From NCBI GenBank assembly GCA_005880055.1, contig VBJS01000004.1:40470-59961 (forward strand): DNA of 19,492 nt, given 5' to 3'. The notes under the pieces were generated by a model, which searched no databases, was not told where the DNA came from, and saw nothing but the letters and a program-made list of their open reading frames with translations. The stretch comes from Chloroflexota bacterium. Lineage in GTDB: Bacteria > Chloroflexota > Dehalococcoidia > SM23-28-2 > RBG-16-64-32. This document shows, piece after piece, positions 1-8,306 of the stretch. A program made the position numbers and the translations under genes. Each line of letters begins with the position of its first letter. Positions within the stretch are counted from its first letter, which is position 1.

Positions 1-265
1 CGTAGGTATCGGTGTTCATGAAGTAGTACAGGCCGCCTTCGCTGTAGAGGTACTGCGCCGGCTGCCGCTCCACCCGGGCACGTGTGAAGCGAGTGCCCGC
101 CTGCACCGACTTATCGATGATGTGGCCGCCGCGCACGTCGCGCAGCTTCATCCGCACCTGCGCGCTGCCGCGGCCGATCTTGAGGTGCTCCACCTCGATT
201 ACCTGGTACAGCGTGCCATCTATCTCGATTGTCGATCCCTTGCGCAGTTCGCCTGTTTCGATCAT
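1..265 (-). CDS. efp: Elongation factor P, N-terminal part (runs off the left edge)
   Basis: EF-P binds between the P and E sites of the ribosome and relieves stalling at polyproline stretches. Only the first 88 residues are visible. They cover the N-terminal KOW-like domain and the beginning of the first OB domain, starting MIETGELRKGS and including YLYSEGGLYYFMNTDTY, a typical EF-P stretch. The start ATG (265-263) has AAAGGA just upstream as a Shine-Dalgarno sequence. The loop that carries the modified lysine in E. coli (KPGKG) reads KIGRG here, so Arg32 sits at the modification position. It is the last gene of a minus-strand run with aroQ, an M24 peptidase and an MFS exporter; the first two are frequent efp neighbours. 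A TAGAAT sequence about 50 nt upstream of the ATG could be a -10 box, but no convincing -35 box accompanies it. Confidence 0.95.
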   Translation of the reverse strand, partial: MIETGELRKGSTIEIDGTLYQVIEVEHLKIGRGSAQVRMKLRDVRGGHIIDKSVQAGTRFTRARVERQPAQYLYSEGGLYYFMNTDTY

Positions 266-344
266 GGCTGTCCTTTCGCTGTTGGGTGCCGATTACATCC
301 GGCCGAGGTCGGCTCCATTCTAAGACACCGCCCCCGGCTCAGGC

Positions 345-1820
345 TTAGACCGGCTGCTCGATGGCCTCGGGTGCCCTGGCGCGAAGCGTCGACGCTGCAT
401 CCTGGTCGCGCACGAGAAAGGCAAAGGCGAGGCCCAATGCGCCTAGCAGCGCGGCCGCGAAGAAGGCATCATGGAAAGCGAGTAGTTGGGCGTGCTGCTG
501 CGCGGCCTGTCCCGCCGCCTGGCCGAGGGCCGAGAGGTGCGCCGTAGTGCGGCTCGCCAGGATGGTTGCGAGGATGGCGACACCCAGCGCGCCTCCCACC
601 TGCGCGTTGGTGCGAAAGAGCGATGAGGCGCGGCCCATGCTGCGGGGCTGAACATTGGCGAAGGCGGCCGCCTGCACGCTAACGCCGGCGAAGGCGATGC
701 CTGCGCCGCGCACCAACATCACGCCGCGAATCCACCACAGATCCGTGTTCAGACCGAAAAGGATGAAGCAGGCAGACGTGACAGCGACGATAAGCAGACC
801 GCTCGCCATCATCTTTCTAGGACCCAGCCGCGGATAGAGCCGGCTGGCTATAGGGAGGGTTAGGCCCATAGCCACGCCCTGGGGCAGCAAGGCGAGCCCC
901 GACTGGATGGCACTCATGCCGCGCAGCTGCTGCAGGTAGAGGGGTAGCAGAAAGAGTAAGCCCAGCAGCCCGGCAAGCTGCATGAAGAACGCCAGGTTGG
1001 CGCTGCGAAACATGCGGTCGGCGAGGAGGCGTAAATCCAGCATTGGCTCAGCGATCGACAACTCGACGACGACCATAATCGCCAACAGTGCGAGGCCCGA
1101 GGGTCCGATCGCCAGGACAACAATTGATGTCCAGCCGTCGGCCGGTGCCCGTGAGAGGGCATAGAGGACAAGCGCCAGGCCGCCTCCCGAGAGAACGAAG
1201 CCCCAGGCATCGAAACGGCCCGGGCTCTCTTCCTTGTGCTCGCGAAGAAGGATCGAGGCCATGAGCAAGCCCATGATCCCAACCGGCACATTGATGTAAA
1301 AGATCCAGCGCCATCCGGGCCCATCAACGAGGTACCCGCCCAGGACTGGGCCGAGAACCGGTGCAACCAGCGCCGGCACCGCTAGGAAGGCGGAAGCTGC
1401 AGCGCGCTCCTGGGGTGGAAAGACCCGAAAGAGCATCGCCGTGCCCACGGGCGTCATCATGCCGCCGCCGATGCCCTGGAGGAGCCGGAAGGCGATGAGT
1501 TCCTCTATGCTCTGGGCGCGGCCGCAAAGCGCGGAGCCGAGCGTAAACAACGTCATCGCGATGAGGAACGTCCTCTTGGTGCCAAAGCGGTCGCCCACCC
1601 AGCCGGAAGCAGGGATCCAGACGGCAAGGCTGAGTAGATAGCCCGTCACTACCCATTGCAGGTCCCGTGGTCCTGCGTGAAAGTCGCGGCCGAGGGTCGG
1701 TAGAGCGACGTTGACAACGGTGGCGTCGAGGATGTCCATGAAGAGGCCGCTGATGAACACGATCGCGACGAGATACTTGTAATCCAGGCGGCGCAGCCTG
1801 CTCATCGTTGATCTCGGCAT
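345..1820 (-). CDS. MFS multidrug exporter, DHA2 (EmrB/QacA) type, 14 membrane segments
   Basis: Proton-driven drug or metabolite exporter of the inner membrane, 491 residues, the usual size for the 14-segment DHA2 group. Visible family motifs are LDATVVNVALP in the first membrane segment (residues 31-41), motif A GWVGDRFGTKR (73-83), motif B around RLLQGIGGGM (112-121) and antiporter motif C, APVLGPVLGGYLVDGPGW (153-170), followed by the DHA2-typical FYINVPVG. The start at 1820 gives MPRSTMSRL; a second Met at 1805 is equally possible because neither has a clear Shine-Dalgarno sequence. It lies 21 bp after the M24 peptidase stop and 79 bp before efp, so it is probably co-transcribed. The substrate cannot be read from the sequence. 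Confidence 0.93.
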   Translation of the reverse strand: MPRSTMSRLRRLDYKYLVAIVFISGLFMDILDATVVNVALPTLGRDFHAGPRDLQWVVTGYLLSLAVWIPASGWVGDRFGTKRTFLIAMTLFTLGSALCGRAQSIEELIAFRLLQGIGGGMMTPVGTAMLFRVFPPQERAAASAFLAVPALVAPVLGPVLGGYLVDGPGWRWIFYINVPVGIMGLLMASILLREHKEESPGRFDAWGFVLSGGGLALVLYALSRAPADGWTSIVVLAIGPSGLALLAIMVVVELSIAEPMLDLRLLADRMFRSANLAFFMQLAGLLGLLFLLPLYLQQLRGMSAIQSGLALLPQGVAMGLTLPIASRLYPRLGPRKMMASGLLIVAVTSACFILFGLNTDLWWIRGVMLVRGAGIAFAGVSVQAAAFANVQPRSMGRASSLFRTNAQVGGALGVAILATILASRTTAHLSALGQAAGQAAQQHAQLLAFHDAFFAAALLGALGLAFAFLVRDQDAASTLRARAPEAIEQPV

Positions 1821-1841
1821 GGTTCGGGTTCTGCTGTCCGA

Positions 1842-2954
1842 CTAAATGATCAGCTTCGGTGCGCGGCTCATGACCCGCAGCTTGCCGTTCTCTAACACGC
1901 ATTGGTCCTCGATCCGCACGCCGCCCCAGCCCCTGAGGTAAATCCCCGGTTCTACCGTTAGCACCATGCCGTCCCTAAGCTCGTCCTTCGAGGTGCGGGC
2001 CAACCGCGGGGCCTCGTGGACGAGGAGGCCGACGCCGTGGCCGAGGCCGTGTCCGAAGTTCTCGCCGTAGCTCGCCTCCGCGATCACGTTGTGGGCCAGC
2101 ATATGCGCCTCTTCCCCGCTCATGCCGCTGCGGATCAACTCCTCCGCCGTCCGCTGCGCGGTCAGTACGATGTCGTATATCTCGAAGAACTTCTCGTCCG
2201 GCTTGCCGACGGGGATCGTGCGCGTGAGGTCTGAGCAGTAGCCGTCGACGATCACGCCCATGTCGATTACGAGTGCCTCGCCGTCTTCGATGATATGATC
2301 GCGCGGCTGAGCGTGTGGCATCGCCCCCCAGGGTCCGGCGGCGACGATCGTTGGGAACGACAGATGCTCGGCGCCGTTCTCCCGCGCATGCTTCTCGATC
2401 TCCCAGGCCACCTGCCGCTCCGTACAGCCCGGCTCGATAAGTTCCGCCACGGCTGAAAACGCCCTATCGCCCACGTCCACCGCACGCTGAAGCGCCTCGA
2501 TCTCGGACGGTTCCTTGATCGCCCGCATGTCCTGGATAATCGGCGGCGCGGCCAGTAATTTCGGCCGGTCGGACGGGGGAATGGTCTCGATGGCCTTCTT
2601 CATCGACTGGAACGCCGCCACGCTTATGTCGCCGGCCTCGAACCCGATGCGCTTCCCCGATAACTCGGCTTCTCCCACAAGCGACGCGAACCACTTCTCG
2701 ATGCCGCCGTTTGCCTGGAACAGCGTGAACTCTGGCGCCTCCTGCTGCGCCTGCTCGAAGTAACGGAAGTCGACTGCGATGAAGGCCTGATCCCGAGAAA
2801 TCAAGAGCCAGCCGGTGGAGCCGCTGAACCCCGAGAGATAGCGGCGGTTGGCCGCGTGAGTGTGAAAGATGTCCTCGACCGGCGCACCGACGATGAAGGC
2901 GTCGAGTTGGTGCTCGGCCATTTTCTCGCGCAGGCGGTTAAGGCGCTCGCTCAA
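1842..2954 (-). CDS. Xaa-Pro aminopeptidase/dipeptidase, M24B metallopeptidase
   Basis: Cytoplasmic peptidase that cleaves bonds next to proline, 370 residues. It has an N-terminal creatinase-like domain (about 1-135) and a C-terminal pita-bread catalytic domain. All five dinuclear metal ligands are present: Asp231 and Asp242 in VIDMGVIVDGYCSDLTRT, His306 in GHGLGHGVG, Glu335 in TVEPGIYL and Glu349 in GVRIED. His214 (MPHAQP) matches the substrate-binding histidine. Its start overlaps the aroQ stop by 4 bp (ATGA type), implying translational coupling. The order aroQ, M24 peptidase, efp matches B. subtilis yqhS-yqhT-efp. Whether it acts as PepP or PepQ cannot be decided from the sequence. Confidence 0.95.
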   Translation of the reverse strand: MSERLNRLREKMAEHQLDAFIVGAPVEDIFHTHAANRRYLSGFSGSTGWLLISRDQAFIAVDFRYFEQAQQEAPEFTLFQANGGIEKWFASLVGEAELSGKRIGFEAGDISVAAFQSMKKAIETIPPSDRPKLLAAPPIIQDMRAIKEPSEIEALQRAVDVGDRAFSAVAELIEPGCTERQVAWEIEKHARENGAEHLSFPTIVAAGPWGAMPHAQPRDHIIEDGEALVIDMGVIVDGYCSDLTRTIPVGKPDEKFFEIYDIVLTAQRTAEELIRSGMSGEEAHMLAHNVIAEASYGENFGHGLGHGVGLLVHEAPRLARTSKDELRDGMVLTVEPGIYLRGWGGVRIEDQCVLENGKLRVMSRAPKLII

Positions 2955-3394
2955 CCGCCGCGCTCCTTGAGCATACCGACGAGGGCATCGAGGGCCGCTA
3001 TGTAGCCGCGCCAGCCCAGGCCGCTGATCTGCCCCACAGCGATGCCGGCGAGCACGGAATGATGGCGGAACTCCTCACGGGCGTAGATGTTCGAGATGTG
3101 GACCTCGACGAACGGCCTCTGGATTGACTCGAAGGCATCGCGGAGGGCGAGGCTGGTGTGCGTCCAGGCGCCGGCGTTGATGATGATGCCGTCCGCGTCT
3201 CGTCCCTCGGTCTGCAGGAACTCGAGCGTCTGCCCCTCGACGTTCGACTGGAAGCAGCGCACCTCGATGCCCGTCTCCGCCGCCCGCGCCACGACGCGCT
3301 CCTCGATGTCCTGTAGCGTCGTCGAGCCGTAAATCTCCGGCTGGCGGCTTCCGAGCAGGTTCAGGTTGGGCCCGTTGATCACGAGTATCCGCAT
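2951..3394 (-). CDS. aroQ: 3-Dehydroquinate dehydratase, type II
   Basis: Third step of the shikimate pathway: dehydrates 3-dehydroquinate to 3-dehydroshikimate through an enolate, normally as a dodecamer. At 147 residues it has the family length. Active-site elements are visible: NGPNLNLLG (7-15), the lid Arg17, catalytic Tyr22, Asn73 in INAGAWTHTS, His99 in VEVHISN and Arg110 in REEFRHHS. The common SNHEG motif reads SNVEG here (50-54), a variable position. The start ATG at 3394 has GGAGAG directly upstream, but also a perfect TATAAT ending only 10 nt before it, so the transcript may be nearly leaderless. It is the first gene of the aroQ, peptidase, MFS, efp run. Confidence 0.96.
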   Translation of the reverse strand: MRILVINGPNLNLLGSRQPEIYGSTTLQDIEERVVARAAETGIEVRCFQSNVEGQTLEFLQTEGRDADGIIINAGAWTHTSLALRDAFESIQRPFVEVHISNIYAREEFRHHSVLAGIAVGQISGLGWRGYIAALDALVGMLKERGG

Positions 3395-3404
3395 CTCTCC
3401 GCCG

Positions 3405-3410
3405 ATTATA
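3405..3410 (-). promoter_or_regulatory. -10 box of aroQ (TATAAT)
   Basis: A perfect TATAAT on the minus strand ends 10 nt before the aroQ ATG. The hexamer 17 nt further upstream, CCGACC, is a weak -35 match (3 of 6). Transcription would start only about 3-4 nt before the ATG. The rest of the 164-bp gap between xerC and aroQ shows no gene. Confidence 0.55.
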
Positions 3411-3558
3411 CCGTTCGCTTCGTGATCGGTCGGAGACGGCCGCCCTCATCCGGCCACCGTCCTCGCCGCTGGCGTAGGGCCCCGCGCCCTCACGGCATTG
3501 AGCTTGGGGGCAGCCTCGGCAAATCTCTGCTCAAGGCTGGGGCCCTGGGCCGCGGGCG

Positions 3559-4479
3559 CTACCGGCGCCTGCGCTTTCGCGAAAGGATCACTTCCGTCAG
3601 CTTGCGCTGCGCCTCCAGCATGACTTCGCGCTGGCGCTCCTCGGTGACGTGCGTATATATCTGCGTGGTGGAGGCGCTGGCGTGCCCCAGCAGCTCCTGC
3701 ACCACGCGCAGCTCCGCGCCACCGTCCAGCAGGTGCGTGGCGTAGGAGTGGCGAAGCAGGTGCGGGAAGACACGCTGTGCCAGCCCGGCACGCATCGCGT
3801 AGCGTCGCACGATCTGCTGCACCGAGCGCCCTGAGAGTCGCTTGCCGTCGCGGTTCAGAAAGAGCGCCTCGTCCGGAGGGCCCGCGAGCTGTGGCCGGCC
3901 CTGTCGCAGGTAACGCCGAAGCGCGCTCTCGGCCGCCTCCCCTATCAGCACCATGCGTTCCTTGTTTCCCTTTCCGCGCACGAGTAGAACGCGCTCATCG
4001 AGGTCCACCCGGCTGAGGTCCAGCCCGACGACTTCGCTGAGCCGGACGCCGGCGGCGTACATCAGCTCGAGCAGAGCGCGGTTCCGCAGGCCGTGGGGCG
4101 TCGTCTCATCAGCGGCTTCGATTAGGGCGGTGAGGTGCTCCTTCGTAAGTATTGCCGGCAGGCGGCGTTCTCGCTTGGGTGCCCGCACCGCCGCCAGCGG
4201 GTTCGCTTCGAGAACGTCCTCCATCGCGAGGAAGCGGAAGAAGTTCCGCACCGTGCTCACGCGCCGGGTAACGCTGGCCGAGGCGATGCCTCGGTCCCGC
4301 AGCGACGCCAGGTAGCGTCGGAACGATTGGCGGTCTACCGCGACCGGCTCTACGTCCTCGCTCGCAGCCATGTAGCGAGCGAAATCGAGGATATCGCTGC
4401 GATAGTTGCGCAGCGTGTACGGCGAGAGGTTCTTCTCCGCCGTGAGGTAGCGGGTATAACGTTCAAGCAGCTCTTCCAC
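3559..4479 (-). CDS. xerC: Tyrosine recombinase XerC/XerD
   Basis: Site-specific recombinase that resolves chromosome dimers at dif sites together with a partner recombinase. From the GTG at 4479 it has 306 residues, close to the Xer norm of about 300. It has an N-terminal SAM-like core-binding domain (FVEELLERYTRYLTAEKNLS onward) and a catalytic domain with the full set of active residues: Arg146 (AGVRLSEV), Lys170 (GKGNKER), His240 and Arg243 (HLLRHSYATHLL), His266 (LLGHAS) and nucleophile Tyr275 (TQIYTHV). The frame stays open to a GTG at 4557, but those extra 26 residues are not Xer-like and would overlap the inverted-repeat element upstream. Neither start has a Shine-Dalgarno sequence. 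It ends in a basic RKRRRR tail. Confidence 0.92.
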   Translation of the reverse strand: MEELLERYTRYLTAEKNLSPYTLRNYRSDILDFARYMAASEDVEPVAVDRQSFRRYLASLRDRGIASASVTRRVSTVRNFFRFLAMEDVLEANPLAAVRAPKRERRLPAILTKEHLTALIEAADETTPHGLRNRALLELMYAAGVRLSEVVGLDLSRVDLDERVLLVRGKGNKERMVLIGEAAESALRRYLRQGRPQLAGPPDEALFLNRDGKRLSGRSVQQIVRRYAMRAGLAQRVFPHLLRHSYATHLLDGGAELRVVQELLGHASASTTQIYTHVTEERQREVMLEAQRKLTEVILSRKRRRR

Positions 4480-4530
4480 GAAGGGTAGAACGCAGCCCGG
4501 CGGGCACCGATTAACGGCGGAGCGGGCAGC

Positions 4531-4767
4531 CGTAGGGGCGAGGCACCCAGCTGACACGACCCGGGCATCGCTTGTTCACCGCCGGTTGCTAACCGCACGG
4601 CTCACGCCTTTAGACGTGCTTCGCCCAGAGGGCTTCGCCGTCGGATCAGCCTGGTTCTCAAGCCCAGCGTCCGGGGCGAAGCACTGACAGGACCAGATGG
4701 ACACCGGCTTCGACTGCGGAGCATAGCCCAGCGGCTTGCCGATTGCGATGGATGCCTCGCCCCTACG
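4531..4767. repeat. 237-bp segment bounded by 15-bp perfect inverted repeats; candidate structured RNA or small mobile element
   Basis: This segment fills most of the roughly 300-bp gap between the topA stop and the xerC start. CGTAGGGGCGAGGCA at 4531-4545 is repeated exactly inverted at 4753-4767. Inside, GTGCTTCGCCC (4616-4626) pairs with GGGCGAAGCAC (ending at 4684), CATCGC can pair with GCGATG just inside the outer stem, and CGGTT-AGC-AACCG forms a small hairpin. Read on the minus strand, this makes a long closed stem with side hairpins. No flanking target duplication and no protein frame are visible. It could be a 6S-like or other structured RNA, or a MITE-like element. I cannot name a family. 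Confidence 0.5.
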
Positions 4768-4783
4768 AGTACGGTGGCAGGAC

Positions 4784-7066
4784 CTAGCCGACCGGCGCCG
4801 GTTCCGGAGCGGCCTCCGGCATTGCCGCCTCGCCGCGCCAGTCGCAGACGGTGCACTTCGCCTTGTTGTCGCGGTCGGCCGTGACCAGGCCGCCGCAGTT
4901 CGGGCACGGTTGCGGCAGCGGGCGGTTCCAGACCGTGAAGTCGCATTTCGGGTAGTTGGCGCAGCCGTAGAAGGTGCGGCCCCGCTTCGACCGTCGTTGC
5001 AAAAGCTCGCCGCCGTCTTTCGGGCACTTCACGCCGGTGCTCTCAGCCTGCATCTTCTTCCGCCCCTTGCACTCCGGGTAGCGCGAGCAGGCGATGAACT
5101 TGCCAAAGCGACCGGAGCGGACAACCATGGGCGCCCCGCATTCCGGGCACTGCTCGTCCGTCGTCTCCGGCGCCTCAGGCTCTTCGCCCTCCAGCGAGCG
5201 GGTGCCTTTGCAGTCCGGGAAGCCGGTGCAGGCCAGGAAGCGTCCGCGACGCCCCCAGCGGATGACCATTGGCCGGCCGCATTCCGGACATAGCTCGTTC
5301 GTCGTTTGCACTTGCTTCGGGGCCGTCTTCGCCGCTGTCTCCAGCGCTTTCTCGAGCGGATTGTAGAACTGCTCGACAACCGGCTGCCACTTCCGCTCAC
5401 CCGCCGCGACGTCGTCAAGCTCTTCCTCCATCTCCGCGGTAAAGCCCACATCGATGAAGTCCGGGAAGTAGTCGACCAAGAGATCGCTCACCACGAAACC
5501 GAGATCAGTCGGCTTGAGGTAGCGCCCGTCCTTATCGACATAACCCCGGTCCTGGATCGTCGACATCGTGGGGGCGTATGTGCTCGGGCGGCCGATGCCT
5601 TTCTCTTCCAGCGCCTTCACCAGGCTGGCCTCCGTGTACCGGGAGGGAGGCTCCGTGAACTTCTGTTCGGGAAGAAGATCGATGAGATTGAGCGGGTCGC
5701 CGGCCGTCAGCTCCGGCAGTGGGTTGTTGCCGAGCGCCTCCTCCTCATCGTCGTCGCGCCCCTCCTCGTAGACCTGTCTGAAACCGGCGAAGCGCAGCTG
5801 GGTATTTGTCGCGCGCAGCTGGTAGGCAGCAGCGCCGGCACGTGGCGTTGTCTCGATATCGGCCGTCGTAATGTCGAACAGCGCGTCCGACATCTGGCTC
5901 GCCACCATCCGTTGCCAGACCAGGTTGTACAGCCGGTACTGGTCGTTGTTCAGGAAGCCGCGTATAGCGTCCGGCTCCCGCCGAACGGATGTCGGGCGGA
6001 TAGCTTCGTGAGCTTCCTGTGCCCCTTTCACCTTTTTGCGATATTCCCGGGCGCCTGCCGGCACGAACTCTTTGCCGTAGCGCTCGCTAATGTACGCGCG
6101 TGTCTCCTGTACCGCGGAGGCGGCCAGGTTCGTTGAGTCGGTGCGCATGTAGGTAATCAGGCCGACTTCGCCGTCTGCCCCCAAACGCAACCCCTCGTAC
6201 AGCTGCTGTGCCACGGCCATGGTCCGCTTCGCGTTGAATCCGAGGCGGCGCGATGCCTCCTGTTGGAGAGTGCTGGTAATGAACGGGGCTGCGGGGCGGC
6301 GCGGTTGCGTCTTCGTCGAGACGCCGGCAACCGCGTAAGAACTTTCCCGAAGCGCTGCCAGCAGCCGTTGCGCCTCCGTCTCGTTTGGGACTTCCAGCTT
6401 CTGCTTCTTGCCGGTATAACCCATCAGCCTCGCTTTGAAACGCGGCGGCGCCGATTCCTTCTCCAGTTGCGCATCGATCAACCAGTATTCCCGGCGGGCG
6501 AACGCCTGGATCTCGCGCTCCCGCTCCGTCACAAGTCGCACCGCCACCGATTGCACGCGCCCGGCGGAGAGGCCGCGCCGCACCTTCTTCCAGAGGAACG
6601 GGCTGAGCCGGTAACCAACCAGCCGGTCCAGCACGCGCCGCGCCTGCTGGGCATCCACGAGCTTCATGTCGATTTCACGCGGGTGGTCGAACGCCTGCTG
6701 CACTGCCGCCGGCGTGATCTCATGGAAGACGACGCGATGGTGGGGCAGCAGCTCAAGGTCCGCCGCCTTCAGAAGGTGCCACGCTATGGCTTCGCCTTCA
6801 CGATCAGGGTCAGTGGCCAGGTAGACCGTGCCGGCCTTCTGCGCCGCCTCCCGGATGTCCTTCACCGCCCGGCTCTTCTCGCGCGGAACCACATACGTTG
6901 GAGCGAACCCCCGCTCCACCTCGATACCAAGGCTGCCCTTCGGCAAGTCGCGCACATGCCCCACTGACGCCTTGACATCGTATTTGGAGCCCAGGATACG
7001 AGAAATGGTGCGCGCCTTCGCCGGCGACTCCACCACAACCAGGCTTTTTCCGTTTCTCTTTGCCAC
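4784..7066 (-). CDS. topA: DNA topoisomerase I (type IA)
   Basis: Relaxes negative supercoils through a covalent 5'-phosphotyrosine intermediate. The start is the GTG at 7066, because GGAGGT lies 9 nt upstream and the protein then begins VAKRNGKSLVVVESPAK, giving 760 residues. The Toprim domain shows Glu13 (VVVESPAKA) and DPDREGE (86-92). Catalytic Tyr306 is in GLITYMRTDSTN. The C-terminus carries zinc ribbons: two complete four-Cys repeats (from about residue 593 and residue 640), a third (CPKDGG...CANYPKC) in which the second Cys is Asp, and a final CPNCGG...CTVC ribbon. It follows dprA by 29 bp, and xerC follows it after the inverted-repeat segment. Confidence 0.97.
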   Translation of the reverse strand: MAKRNGKSLVVVESPAKARTISRILGSKYDVKASVGHVRDLPKGSLGIEVERGFAPTYVVPREKSRAVKDIREAAQKAGTVYLATDPDREGEAIAWHLLKAADLELLPHHRVVFHEITPAAVQQAFDHPREIDMKLVDAQQARRVLDRLVGYRLSPFLWKKVRRGLSAGRVQSVAVRLVTEREREIQAFARREYWLIDAQLEKESAPPRFKARLMGYTGKKQKLEVPNETEAQRLLAALRESSYAVAGVSTKTQPRRPAAPFITSTLQQEASRRLGFNAKRTMAVAQQLYEGLRLGADGEVGLITYMRTDSTNLAASAVQETRAYISERYGKEFVPAGAREYRKKVKGAQEAHEAIRPTSVRREPDAIRGFLNNDQYRLYNLVWQRMVASQMSDALFDITTADIETTPRAGAAAYQLRATNTQLRFAGFRQVYEEGRDDDEEEALGNNPLPELTAGDPLNLIDLLPEQKFTEPPSRYTEASLVKALEEKGIGRPSTYAPTMSTIQDRGYVDKDGRYLKPTDLGFVVSDLLVDYFPDFIDVGFTAEMEEELDDVAAGERKWQPVVEQFYNPLEKALETAAKTAPKQVQTTNELCPECGRPMVIRWGRRGRFLACTGFPDCKGTRSLEGEEPEAPETTDEQCPECGAPMVVRSGRFGKFIACSRYPECKGRKKMQAESTGVKCPKDGGELLQRRSKRGRTFYGCANYPKCDFTVWNRPLPQPCPNCGGLVTADRDNKAKCTVCDWRGEAAMPEAAPEPAPVG

Positions 7067-7095
7067 TCTTGAATTACCTCCGCCGGCCGCTACTG

Positions 7096-8217
7096 TCAGC
7101 GGGCTCGAACGTATGCGCTCGGCCCCAGCTGGCGGACCAGCCCCTTCAACTCCATCATCGCTAGAACGCTGCTGACCGTCGATACCGGCAACCCGCTCTG
7201 CCTGCACACTTCATCTATATGGACCGGCTCCTTCGATATATGACGCAGAATCCCTGCTTCCGTATCGGTGGCCGGTATCAGTTCTTTCATTTCCATCTGC
7301 TGTGGCGCCATGGTGAGGTTCAGCTCCTCGAGAATATCCTCAACCGTCAGCACCAGCTTTGCCTCGCTCTTCTGGATCAGGGCATTGGTGCCGCGGCTTT
7401 GCGGCGAGAAGACGCTGCCAGGCACTGCGAACACCTCCCGGTTCTGGTCTATCGCCAGACGGGCGGTGATCATGGCGCCGCTCTTCATATCCCCCTCCAC
7501 AACCAGTACACCCAGGCTCAACCCAGAGAGTATACGATTGCGACGGGGGAAATAGTCTCCTCGCGGTTGCGTGCCCAGCGGCTGCTCGCTGATGAGCGCC
7601 CCTCGTTCGCTGATCTCGCGGGCCAGCTTGGCGTGCTCCGGCGGGTAGACGATGTCCAACCCGCAGGCCATCACCGCCAACGTTCGCCCGTTCGCCTGCA
7701 ATGCGGCGCGGTGCGCGATCGCATCGACACCGCGGGCCAGTCCGCTCACCACCGTAATGCGGTTGGCCGCCAGCTGGTAGGCTATCTCCTCCGCCACCTG
7801 CCGGCCGTAGGGCGTGGGCCGGCGGGTCCCGACGACAGCCAAGGACCACTCGTCGCCCGCGTTTACCTCGCCGCGCAGGTAGAGCACGGGAGGCGCGTCG
7901 TCTATCTCCTTCAGCCGTGGCGGATAGGCGGCGTCTGCCCAGGTGACCGCCTGCACACCCTGTTCCGCCAACCTTTCCATCTCCCCGTCCGGGTCAATCC
8001 CAGGGCGCTCCGTTGTGATCAGGCGGACCGCCCGGTCGTCCAGCCCGGCGGAGCGCAGCCCGCCCGCAGGCGCCTGCCAGGCGTCTGATAACCGTCCATA
8101 CTGCTTTAGAAGGCTGAGATAGCGCATCCGGCCGACGCCGGCGATGCGGCTGAAAGCCACCCAGTACTTTAGCTCGTCGGCTGGGGGGGCGGCGTCTTGG
8201 ATGACTTCCGGTGACAT
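7096..8217 (-). CDS. dprA: DNA processing protein DprA (Smf)
   Basis: Binds incoming single-stranded DNA during natural transformation and loads RecA. It has an N-terminal helical region (about 20-70), the Rossmann-like DprA core with VVGTRRPTPYGRQVA, SGLARGVDAIAHRAAL, GLDIVYPPEH, EQPLGTQPRGDYFPRRNRI and REVFAVPGSVFSP, and a C-terminal winged helix (IDEVCRQSGLPVSTVSSVLAMMELKG). The ATG at 8217 is preferred: a TAAAAT box ends 10 nt before it, the same layout as at aroQ, and would overlap the alternative ATG at 8229. Neither start has a Shine-Dalgarno sequence. It is the first gene of the dprA-topA-xerC run. Confidence 0.95.
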   Translation of the reverse strand: MSPEVIQDAAPPADELKYWVAFSRIAGVGRMRYLSLLKQYGRLSDAWQAPAGGLRSAGLDDRAVRLITTERPGIDPDGEMERLAEQGVQAVTWADAAYPPRLKEIDDAPPVLYLRGEVNAGDEWSLAVVGTRRPTPYGRQVAEEIAYQLAANRITVVSGLARGVDAIAHRAALQANGRTLAVMACGLDIVYPPEHAKLAREISERGALISEQPLGTQPRGDYFPRRNRILSGLSLGVLVVEGDMKSGAMITARLAIDQNREVFAVPGSVFSPQSRGTNALIQKSEAKLVLTVEDILEELNLTMAPQQMEMKELIPATDTEAGILRHISKEPVHIDEVCRQSGLPVSTVSSVLAMMELKGLVRQLGPSAYVRAR

Positions 8218-8227
8218 GACGCGCCGC

Positions 8228-8233
8228 ATTTTA
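8228..8233 (-). promoter_or_regulatory. -10 box of dprA (TAAAAT), leaderless-type
   Basis: TAAAAT on the minus strand ends 10 nt before the ATG at 8217. GTGACA (5 of 6 to TTGACA) lies 19 nt upstream, a long spacing. The box overlaps the competing ATG at 8229, which argues for the shorter start. Confidence 0.4.
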
Positions 8234-8306
8234 GCACAGGGCCGCAGAGGCCTGTCACCGGCTTAACGTCACTAAACCGTTACTGAAATGGTGGGGCGGC
8301 GGCGCC

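Noticed and set aside
5306..6136. Long open frame on the plus strand opposite topA
   Set aside because: Antisense shadow of a highly conserved gene in GC-rich DNA; composition is Arg/Leu-rich with no recognisable domain.
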